Source of the DNA: Panonychus citri
Taxonomy: Eukaryota > Arthropoda > Arachnida > Trombidiformes > Tetranychidae
Assembly (NCBI RefSeq): GCF_014898815.1
Contig: NW_026515542.1
Span: forward strand, 310,001-374,000
Direction of reading: 5' to 3'
DNA: 64,000 nucleotides
Position 1 is the first letter of the stretch; every line of letters begins with the position of its first letter. Made by a program: the position numbers and the translations under genes. This document shows positions 55,256 through 64,000 of this stretch, one piece after another. Under the pieces are notes generated by a model. The model had not been told where the DNA came from and made no database searches. It saw only the letters and a program-made list of their open reading frames with translations.

Positions 55256-56355
55256 AGATGAAGATGAAGATAAGAGAGAGAGACAACTGATAGAGAAAGT
55301 CATTAATCTAATAAGTAATCAAGAGTTGTGAACGATAGTAAATGGGAGATAAAGACAAGACGAATGTCGATCGAGAAGAAAAAGAAAGAGAAAAAGAAAG
55401 TGAAAGAACTTAAAAAGTGATAATAATTATCACCTTCGAACTGAGAGCGACAAATAAATCGAATGAATTTTCAAAAGTTCTGAGAGTAACGGTAGAGTTA
55501 ATTCAATAATAAACTTCATCTCAATGTTAGAAAGAAAGGAAGAAAAAAAGATTAAGATGATATAATGATGATGAAGATGAAAAAGGGGCTTAGGGTGTGA
55601 GAGTAATTTTGATCATTCGAAAGCCGCGAAAAAGTAACATTGATTTTCGTCATAAAAAAACCTAACCCTTTTTTCACTTTTATCACCGATCATTAGTTGA
55701 TCATTGATGTTGATTCACTTTTAATTTTCCATTTTCATTATTATCAAGTTAACGATTAGAAAGTGATAATAAACATTTCAGATGATTAACTTAAATCATC
55801 TTAATGTTTCTATCAAGGTTAAAATTCCCATTCAACTTTTAGCTAATCTTTTTACAGATAATCTAATGGTGATGATCCTTTAAAGGGATTGGATTTATTG
55901 TTTTAACGGTTTAAAGGGATTTATTAGCTAATGATAACCTTTGATAGTTGATTAGAAATAAGTAAAATCAATGTTAACTTTTACCTTCTTCTTAATTGTG
56001 ATCAACGATAAAACTTAAGCTCTTCCCATCGAGAGGTAAAAAAACACACCAACCTACTAATCAACACCAATCGGTAGGCTGTAAATTGGGTAAGACTATT
56101 GATCTGATGATGATGATGATAGTAAACAAATGATGATGAATGAAGATGAGAGTGAGAATGCAAATGTAAATGATCATTGATGCGATGATTGGAGGAGATT
56201 TAAATACCTCAATGGATTGGGACAACTTTTTCATTCGACAACGTTAGTTAGACGAGAACAGGAGAGAGAGAGGAGAAAATTGCGAAAATCGGTAAATTGT
56301 TTAAAAAAAAGTGAATTCGAAAGTGAAAATTTGGAATCGAAATTAATTTTCCATT

Positions 56356-57843
56356 ATGGTTTATCCATATTCATTTGTACGGTTACTTTTAACTGTTGGA
56401 CTTTTAGGTTTTGTTGTTAGTGCTCAAAGTAGTGGAAATCATCATCATCATCATCAACAACATCGTCATCGACACCATGGTGGTAATCATCATCATCATC
56501 ATAACCATCATTTGGATAAAATTTTACCTCGATCATCATCACCATCATCATCTGAAGGTGATTGTGGATGTGATGAAGATGCTTCATTACAACATCATCT
56601 TTCCTCAGGTAAATTGTTGTCACCTCGAAGTTTAAATCAACAATTAAAACCAAACAATTTGATGATGGAAAATCTTGGCAATTATGGATTCGTACCTCTT
56701 AACCTTTCACCTCCTCATCCTCATCCTCCTCAATCCTCTCCAGCTGATCATTTGTTGCTACGACCTTCAGTTTCTCAGCAACTTTCAGCGCCAACAATTG
56801 TTACCACGGCTGAAGCTCGACCTGCTCGACAATTTAATTATCCTAATATGAGCCCTCGCCAGGCCAAAGTGAACGAATACTTTTACAAAAGTGACCCAGG
56901 TCATCCAATCATGTCACCTTATACCCTGAAGGGTAAAGATGGTCGACTTTATACCAACTATCGACCCGATCATCAAGTTCCCGATGAACATTTACCATCA
57001 GCAGCGGCCACAGGTTCATCTTCTCGTTATGTTCCCGCTCCTTCAAGTTCAGTTTTAGGTCGACGAGTCGCTCGATCATTAATGCCCTCAGAAATGTTCA
57101 TGGGCTCACCTCAACCAGGAATGGAAATGGATCCAATTAAACGTAACGATGGAAGTGAATTAATGTATCCAAGTGACTTTGGCTTCGCTTCACCCGGTTC
57201 ATATCCTCGACCTGGTGCTTCCGCTTCTGGTGTCCCACCACAACTTTGGAATTCATTTGCACAATTGTCTCCACCCCAATGGTCATCATCAAACCTTTCA
57301 CCAGTTCCAGTTCGTTTATCAGGATTAACGGCTAACGGCTTAACCAATCCAGGTAATCCTTTAATCCAAGGTTCATCTCCAGTAAACTCTCCTGGTGCCA
57401 ATGGTGTCCCAATGCCCGGGTCAACACCCGGAGGGTCACCAGGTTCCCCTGGACAGCAAATGAATATGCACAATTGGTTCAATTTCCTTAATCAACCTTT
57501 CTATGGTCCACCAATGATGAACCCTTTCCAAACAATGACCGGTAATCCAATTGATCCTTCACAACAATTACCTCAACCTTTACAACCTCAATTACCCCAA
57601 CAACTTCAACAACAACAGCAACAACAGTCTACAGGTAATTCATCAACTGAAAAGGGTGAGAAAAACACCTCAGGGGAGGATAATTCAAATGATGATAGTG
57701 CCAATAAACCAAATAATCGCCGTCAACGATTACTAAATCAACTCAACAATTTAAGTCGAGCTCCTCTCGAAAATATTAGAAACTTTTTCCAAAGAGTAAC
57801 ATCAACCACAACCACAGAATCACCCAAAGACAATGAATCTTAA
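56356..57843 (+). CDS. His-rich, Pro/Ser-rich secreted protein of unknown function
   Basis: Single-exon 495-residue open frame with ordinary codon structure; the product is not a family I recognise. Seen: a signal peptide (1-23, cleavage likely after VVSA), a His-rich segment (29-52, 16 His in 24 residues) able to bind metal ions, a small acidic CGC cluster, then low-complexity Pro/Ser/Gly sequence. A less biased block near 170-215 (containing RQAKVNEYFYKSDPGHP and YTLKGKDGRLYTNY) may be the conserved core. A basic RRVARS site near 235 could be cleaved. Near the end come a Gln run and a basic segment RRQRLLNQLNNLSRAP. It is likely extracellular, for example in matrix, cuticle or silk-like secretions; that is inference. 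The start ATG begins the hydrophobic signal and is well supported by it. Confidence 0.75.
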   Translation: MVYPYSFVRLLLTVGLLGFVVSAQSSGNHHHHHQQHRHRHHGGNHHHHHNHHLDKILPRSSSPSSSEGDCGCDEDASLQHHLSSGKLLSPRSLNQQLKPNNLMMENLGNYGFVPLNLSPPHPHPPQSSPADHLLLRPSVSQQLSAPTIVTTAEARPARQFNYPNMSPRQAKVNEYFYKSDPGHPIMSPYTLKGKDGRLYTNYRPDHQVPDEHLPSAAATGSSSRYVPAPSSSVLGRRVARSLMPSEMFMGSPQPGMEMDPIKRNDGSELMYPSDFGFASPGSYPRPGASASGVPPQLWNSFAQLSPPQWSSSNLSPVPVRLSGLTANGLTNPGNPLIQGSSPVNSPGANGVPMPGSTPGGSPGSPGQQMNMHNWFNFLNQPFYGPPMMNPFQTMTGNPIDPSQQLPQPLQPQLPQQLQQQQQQQSTGNSSTEKGEKNTSGEDNSNDDSANKPNNRRQRLLNQLNNLSRAPLENIRNFFQRVTSTTTTESPKDNES

Positions 57844-59207
57844 AAATCTCCCTCCGGGCTCACTAATCACACCACCATCACAATCACCACCGTCATCGAC
57901 ATAAATCATAGTAAAAAGTTAAGAAATTGAATAAAAATCATCGATTATCATCATTAGCGATCAGAGAAAAACCAAACAATCAAATTAGTGTTTCCCTCTT
58001 CTTTTAACTGGCGACAATCAATTAACTAATTGACTTAATTTTTTAATTGTTCCTTTTCATTCTTAACAATGTTACCAATTAAATATCTGTTCTTTGTGCC
58101 ATGTAGCTTGAGTTAATTAACTTCTATTAGTTGATTAACTCAGCATTCTTACATTCACATTTTTCCTCTATTAATGTATTCATTTAATAATCTTATTGTT
58201 GTTTTCATCTTTTAATTGTTCCTTGTCTACCTTAATTGTATTTCTATGTGTTAATTGTCACAATGTTTTAATTGTTTCCAATTGTCTCGTTTCCTCAAAT
58301 CAATTAACGTATCGTTAAAACCTTAATTGTCTTGTTTGTCTTTCCATGTTTTTGTTTGTATTTCTTTTCATTTAATTGTATTAATTTACCTTAATTATTT
58401 GTCTTCATCATAACAATCATCATCATCATCATCATCTTCGTCGTCGTAATTATCACAATCATAATCATCATCATCTGATTAATTAACATCTTATTTTGTT
58501 TAATTGTCTATTTTTTTATTTGTCTACAATTTACTAATTCATCTTGTCCAAAATAATTGAGATTTAATCTCAACTGTTAAACTTTAATTAACTAATCGCA
58601 GTTAATTATCTTTGCTGTTAATATTATTAAACATTGACAACACTTCCTCTTAAATCAAGTTAATCATAATTCAACAATTAAATTAGATCAAAGGTGAGTG
58701 ATTAAATATTTAATCGATTAATTCAGTTCCTGTAATCATGATAAATATCATTTCTTTCAACAGATTCATTTCCACCATAATTAATCACAATAAGAAATTA
58801 ACTGAAAATCAGAATAAAATCCGAAAAAATTAAACTGCCACTAATCAACTATCATCAATCGAGGCAATTTTCAAATGATAATAATAATGCTTAGATATTA
58901 ATTGTTGATTCTTAATGAATGTTCAAATAAACTGATAATCTAAAAAAAAATTTATACTTTGAACGATAAAAATTAATGAACCTTTCGCTTTCAATCATCA
59001 TTGATATTGTCTAGTCGAGATAATTTAAATCAAAATGATTTAATTTATTACGATGATTAGTTAACATGTTTGGTTTTTTAATCACTTTACAACGTGTGTG
59101 ATCAACTGTTAATGGTTTCGTTGACTGTTTAATGAACGTTCATTGATTAATCCATCAAGATGTCGATGATAGTTGACTATTAATTGCGGTTCAATGATGA
59201 TCAACAA

Positions 59208-59261
<54 letters not shown>

Positions 59262-59856
59262 ACAACTATTAACTTTTTCTCAACTCATTCTGATTAGTTG
59301 ATAATCATCCTGAATTACAATCTCAATCAGAATACTTTAAATAGATTAGAGAGAGTTGAATACGAAACAAAAAGTAAAAACAAAATTAACAGTTAACCTT
59401 AATTGTGAATTTAACAGGGTTCAATTCAAGCTTCTCATGATAATCAATATGAGGAGAGAAAAAAAAAGTTGTGAAACTTAAATTAGTTGGTTATATATTC
59501 ACTTAACTATTTAAAGTTGATTAAGAGAAGACAATTGACTTTTCCCAAAATAATTCAACCAATTCGGTAAATCATTCATTATGTTTTTACTTTAGTATAA
59601 TCTTTGATTGGTTGATTAAAGACTTAATTGTTGTTTGATGATGATAATGATGATTTTGTGTGGTTAATACTTTCTGATGAGCTTGAATGAAATTAGAGCG
59701 AAAGTTGATTAATGATGTTGATTAACACACAAGGTATTAAAACAAAATAATCATTAGCCTTTAATTGTTTGCCTCTATTTTTTTTGTTTGCATCTTATTC
59801 TGATGAGTTTTGGTTAGATTTAATTGTTATAAATGTTGATTCAACACATTGATTTC
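57844..59856. other. 3' UTR and convergent intergenic region
   Basis: About 2 kb between the His-rich gene (+) and the WDR74 gene (-), whose 3' ends face each other. AATAAA at 57930-57935 is a candidate poly(A) signal for the His-rich gene. The region also holds eight same-strand copies of TTAATTGT (58043-58507) and a (GA)n run at 59213-59258. No exon was recognised. Confidence 0.65.
59213..59258. repeat. (GA)n microsatellite
   Basis: Pure GA run of about 46 bp. Confidence 0.97.
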
Positions 59857-61473
59857 TCATGAGATACTATGAGAATTATCATCTTCATCATTTTCATCGC
59901 CTTCATCGTCATCTTCATCATCGGAATCTTGATCGGGGAAAAGTACATTAGATACAATTGGCTGTATACAAGTTGGTTTGGTCTTCATGTAGTAACGATG
60001 GTCAAGGGAACGAGTTCTATCTGATCCCATGGAAAATGAATGAATCTTTATGAAACGATCTAAACTACAGGAAACAACTTTTCCAATGTTTGTTTCCAAG
60101 GGAACATATTTAATGTCTCTTATTGCACCTCCACCGAAACACTTGAAAACACCTAAATGTCGACATGTATGCGAATTAAATCTTAGGTCAACGGCCATCA
60201 TTCGTCCCATGGTTGTACCAAGAATTATCTTCTGAGTTGGTGTACAGTTATTAACGGGTGATTGGGTAGCGCAAATTTTGGTAAATGAGGGAGGATTTGA
60301 ATCATTGTTAAAAGTTTGATCTTTAAAGTTTAACTGCCAAATTGATTTGCGACTTGATGATTTAAGATCGTAAATACGGACAACCGGATCAGTACGGGAA
60401 GCGGTTGCTATCATTGATGGTGATGAGACCAAAGTTGAGGTGTTAATCAATGATTGTTTACCGGCAAATGGGCCGATCCAGTCTAAATCAGAGGTCCAAA
60501 CTTTATGCCTGATTCCAAGCCAATCGCGCTTCTGTGATTTTGCCGTGAAGATACATTGCTTAGTGTTTAGATCAAAAACTCTCATATCGAAATTTTTACC
60601 ACCAATGGCAACACGATTATCTTGGACTTTAAAACACGTTAGGCAAACATTTGATGGTTGCCAATTGGGTGAAAAAATTGTCGTTATAGTTGAATCTGAA
60701 GAAGTAAAATCGAGAGAGAAGGAAAAAGAATTATTTTTAGAAAAAATTATTGTCTATAAAGGTAAAGATCGATAATTGTTTAAATCGTAGATGAAAATTT
60801 TGATAGGATACTTACTATCACCTTTTTTAATACCTTTCGATTTTGTATGAGATTTTTTGATCTTTTTCGAAGCACTTGGCCCACCTTCATCTCCATCATC
60901 ATCACTGTGATCAGCTTCTGTTGTTTCAGTTCCAATTCCCAATATTTTACAAGCTTTTTTACTACTTCGACTTGAAATAGCAATAAGATAGGTCTCAATA
61001 TTTTGTACATTAATTGTTCCATTATCGTAACAGGAAATTATTCTATTACCAGATAAAGGTAATGATCCAATTAGATTACCTTCAACTGGATTAGCTATGG
61101 TGGCAAACCTTTGATTGTATGAATTATACAAATAGATATGATTTGGTCGACTTGCTATAAGATAAATAAAATTTGATTCCTCATAAGGTTCATCAACAAA
61201 ATCGTCGGAATAATTGTGTGAACTAGTTATTTGATTATCATTATCATTGTCAATATCTTCCAATTGATCGTTTGATTGGCGAAAATAGTCAGGAACTGCT
61301 AAGGGGGTAATGGACAATACCGATTTATCCGGTGAAGGTTCACCAATAAATTCCCGATTCAAGGTTAACAATATTTTCTTATCCTTGGTTTGTTTGGCTT
61401 TCGCATGTAAATCCAATCGTTTAATAAAACCAAGTTCATCTCCAACAAGAACAGCACTCAACAAGTTTGTCAT
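59857..61473 (-). CDS. WDR74: WDR74 / NSA1-type WD-repeat ribosome biogenesis factor
   Basis: Nucleolar WD40 beta-propeller protein that, in the known family, acts in 60S pre-ribosome assembly with the AAA ATPase NVL/Rix7. Two exons, 60816-61473 and 59857-60695, are joined across a 120-bp GT-AG intron; phase 1 on both sides gives an Asn codon, and the product is 498 residues. I chose the ATG at 61473, which places the family-like LVGDELGFIKRLDL at the N-terminus; an open upstream extension starts with non-ATG codons. Seen in order: blade 1, an acidic Asp/Asn-rich insert, a basic KKIKK...KKG segment (likely nuclear signal), then the diagnostic VAIGGKNFDMRVFDL and RDWLGIRHKVW motifs, VVRIYDL, the MMAVDLR blade and SLDRFIKIH, ending in an acidic Asp/Glu tail. 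It is longer than the human protein because of the insert and tail. Confidence 0.93.
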
Positions 61474-62266
61474 GGTTATCCAAAAAAAATGAGGAAAACA
61501 AAGAAAAGAACCAAAAACACCCAAAGAAACAATTAAAACAATTACCTAAGAGAAAGAAAATCAAATCAAATCAAATTATCAAAATGAATAAAAAACCATG
61601 TGTGCTGAGAAAAACATTGAAAGTGAAAACCATGCACACAGAAAACCAAAGTCAAGACTTACCTTTAGAAGGTGAGAATCGGATTAGATTGTCTTCTCAA
61701 CGCTTAATCTTATTAACAAGTGCAAATAATTAAACAATTAAATTAATTAAACTAAAACATAAACAATTTAAGACAAAGATTTAAATTTCATCAATCAATT
61801 TAAATTTAAATACGAAGCATTGAGTTTAAGGGGCCGATTAGGAATTACGATCGTGACTCTTGGCGCATTTTTAATTGTTAGTAACAATTAACTCAATTAA
61901 TTGATTGGATTATTTGGACTATTAAATTGTTTTATTGGGTGAAGCTTTATGGAAGATTGATTTAAGTATTGAGAAATTTGAATGGAATCTAATTAAAGTG
62001 GTTTTATTGATAGATTTTATTTGGAAGTGTTTAAATTTGGTTTGAACAATTTAATTTAATTTGTTACATTAAATTGTAATTAGTTGAGTCTTGTTTGTTT
62101 GTTTTGTTGGATCAAAAAATTAAATGAATATATATGATGAACAATTAACTGATTTTGAGATGAAGTTTGTTACATTAATTTTGTTTTCTTCGAGAAAAGT
62201 TAATTCAGTTAAGTTTGATATTCATGTTCATCTTATTGACATTGGTTACAAGTTAATTGTTAGTAA
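61474..62266. other. Short intergenic region between WDR74 and gankyrin
   Basis: About 0.8 kb that must contain the WDR74 promoter and 5' UTR and the gankyrin 3' UTR. It is AT-rich; no coding signal was recognised. Confidence 0.6.
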
Positions 62267-64000
62267 TTAATGTTTGGTATCAGCATAATCAAAATCACCG
62301 GATTCTATTCTTTGTCTAACTGCGTATCTTGAGCACATATCCAACGGTTTCTTTTTTTCCTAAAAGTAAAAAGTAATAACAAATCAATTAGAACGAAAAT
62401 TCAAATTCAAATTCAAAATATTAATAATATTTTCGTTTTTCGATTAATAATTTACCTTGTTCTCGATTTCCATGTCAGCACCCGATTCAATTAACAATTT
62501 ACACTCAGCTAATCGCTCTTCCTCACAGGCACAATGTAAAGGTGTATTTCCATAATTGTCTTGAATGTTGATATTAATTTTTGGAGATTCGAGGAGTAAT
62601 TTAACTATCTTGGAATTGCCTTTGGAAGATGATCTATGTAAAGGAGTTGATCCATATTTATCTTGTGGATTAACATTAGCACCAGAATCAAGAAGCAATT
62701 TAAATATTTCAAAATGAGATTTAGAGGCAGCATAATGTAAGGCTGTTTGTCCATTGTTATTGGGCCGATTAATGTTCACACCAGCTGAGATTAATTCTTT
62801 GACAATATCAAGTCTTCCAGCCGAACAAGCGATCATTAATGGAGTCCATCCCATCTTTTTTTTGAATAGAGAAGAGAGAAAATTATTATCACCGTTAATT
62901 TGATTTATAAATCAGAATAAGAATTTACCTCATCTGTAGGATCTAATTCCGCTTTAGGATCTTTGAGAATTTCTTTCAGTTTAATGAGATCACCTTCGGA
63001 AGCGGCTACATGTAAAGGAGTTCGATCTTCAGAGGCCTTGGAAATTAAGAAAAAGAAATTGAAATTAAACAGTGAAAAAAAAGATCCAAATTAGAAATAA
63101 ATTGTTATACAATTTTTGTATTAGAAGAGAAAATTGAAAACAATAAAGATTAAGAAAACTTTCAATTTGCCTATTCAATTTTCTGTTCACATACTGAGAA
63201 CAATTAAAATTCTTACCATTTAAATTGATTGTTGAATCAACTGTAATTATCGATAGGAGTTTAATGTGATATAAAATTGAAATTCACAATAACTAAATCA
63301 ACTAATTGATGTCCAAATCCAGTGAAAATTATACAAGTCATCGTGATAGATCATGTGAGTAACATATGATTAGAAAAGTAAAAAAATGAACAACCAAAAA
63401 TTAAAGAGAAAACAAAAAGATCAAGAAAAATGTATCCAAACTCACCTATTACAATTAAACACAAAATAAATGGAAATTAAACTTGTAATTACAATAAATT
63501 CTTAAAATTAATTGATTAATAAAAAGATTAAAAAATGAAAACAAATTAAAATTGGAAAAAAAATCAAAACAATTGATCAGGTTTTCATTTTCTAACCAAT
63601 AGATGGCAGGAGAACCGATGTTCGCAATCGGTGATTTAAATTTTAAATGTTTTTCCAATTTGATTGCTACCAATCAGTAATTTCCCTAATCAATTAAAAT
63701 GATAATCAATCGTCAACCTAAATGAACCTTTAATTATCACCGATAAAAACCGAATGGTAGCAAATTCTAATGATAAGGAATAAAATTTAATCTAACCAAT
63801 GATCACTCATGACGATAATCAATGAAATGGTCAAACAATTAAGTTTAATCATCGCGTTTCAATTATAATTAGTGAAATGTGACTAAAATTAAAGGTGATT
63901 TGTATTTCCGTAGATGTGAAAAACATGCTCATTGGAAAATGTAAACAATGAGAGAGACAAAAAGATTAACCTTACCTTTAGATTGTCAAGTGTAAATCCA
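62267..64000 (-). CDS. PSMD10: PSMD10 / gankyrin, ankyrin-repeat 26S proteasome assembly chaperone (5' partial)
   Basis: Ankyrin-repeat protein; in the known family it binds the proteasomal ATPase PSMC4/Rpt3 and helps assemble the 19S base. Exons are 62267-62359, 62456-62854, 62929-63036 and a putative 63976-64000 that continues beyond the window. All splice sites are GT-AG in phase 0. Seen: successive repeats with RTPLHVAASEG, GWTPLMIACSAGRLDIVKEL, GQTALHYAASKSHFEI, GSTPLHRSSSKGN and GNTPLHCACEEERLAE, followed by the gankyrin-like IENK and a divergent Lys-rich tail. The last eight codons of exon 63976-64000 (GFTLDNLK) align in length with the end of repeat 1 of the human protein, so about 28 N-terminal residues probably lie outside. 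The alternative is a start-codon-only exon at 63217-63219. Identity is secure; the 5' end is not. Confidence 0.92.
63037..63975 (-). other. Gankyrin intron 1 (or 5' leader intron)
   Basis: The 939-bp AT-rich interval lies between the putative first exon and the exon ending at 63036. It includes an ATG|GTAAGA donor-like site at 63215-63219 and a CTCF-like motif at 63596-63607. No other exon was recognised. Confidence 0.55.
63596..63607. promoter_or_regulatory. CTCF-like motif
   Basis: CCAATAGATGGC matches 11 of 12 positions of the CTCF core CCNSNAGRKGGC. It is the exact reverse complement of the motif at 31910-31921. Function is inferred only. Confidence 0.35.

Larger units (their letters stand above)
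54140..56355. other. Divergent intergenic region between the TBC1D22 and His-rich protein genes
   Basis: About 2.2 kb shared upstream of two genes transcribed in opposite directions, so it should hold both promoters and 5' UTRs. Seen in it: a purine-rich block at 54287-54420, a (GA)n run at 55214-55252 and AT-rich spacers. No TATA box could be assigned with confidence. Confidence 0.6.

Noticed and set aside
1..64000. Transposons, viral insertions or CRISPR-like arrays
   Set aside because: No transposase, reverse transcriptase or integrase reading frame and no regularly spaced direct repeats were seen; the repetition is simple-sequence.

Overview
This is an AT-rich eukaryotic (metazoan) window, most likely from a chelicerate mite genome resembling a spider mite. 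That placement is my inference from protein content, short introns (mostly about 75-180 bp) and heavy GA/CT and ATC/GAT microsatellite content; no rRNA or mitochondrial marker is present to confirm it. I find seven protein-coding genes, several with introns whose splice phases agree exactly, and no tRNA, rRNA, CRISPR or recognisable transposon coding sequence.

Layout. 1-22.5 kb: no exon recognised, packed with (GA)n/(CT)n and (ATC)n tracts; this is upstream or intronic DNA of the developmental zinc-finger gene spalt. 22.5-27.0 kb (+): two exons of spalt (sal/SALL family) carrying nine C2H2 fingers; the 5' coding exon(s) were not found. 27.0-32.1 kb: 3' UTR and intergenic DNA, with a pair of CTCF-like motifs. 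32.1-34.05 kb (-): complete six-exon rhodopsin-family peptide GPCR. 34-45.6 kb: gene-poor. 45.65-50.7 kb (-): three-exon gene for a secreted or membrane protein of unknown family with a 4 kb intron. 53.0-54.1 kb (-): intronless TBC1D22-type Rab GAP. 56.4-57.8 kb (+): His-rich secreted protein of unknown function. 59.9-61.5 kb (-): WDR74/NSA1 ribosome-assembly factor. 62.3-64.0 kb (-): PSMD10/gankyrin ankyrin-repeat proteasome assembly chaperone, whose first exon runs off the window.

The genes do not form one pathway. The left half is a regulatory-DNA-rich developmental locus (spalt) followed by neuronal or signalling genes in sparse DNA. The right 11 kb is a compact block that includes housekeeping genes (Rab GAP, ribosome biogenesis, proteasome assembly). 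I see no convincing new multi-gene system. The most interesting items are an internal duplication in spalt, a 17-bp perfect hairpin in the spalt upstream region, the CTCF-like motif pair, the unknown three-exon secreted protein, and the ambiguous first exon of gankyrin.
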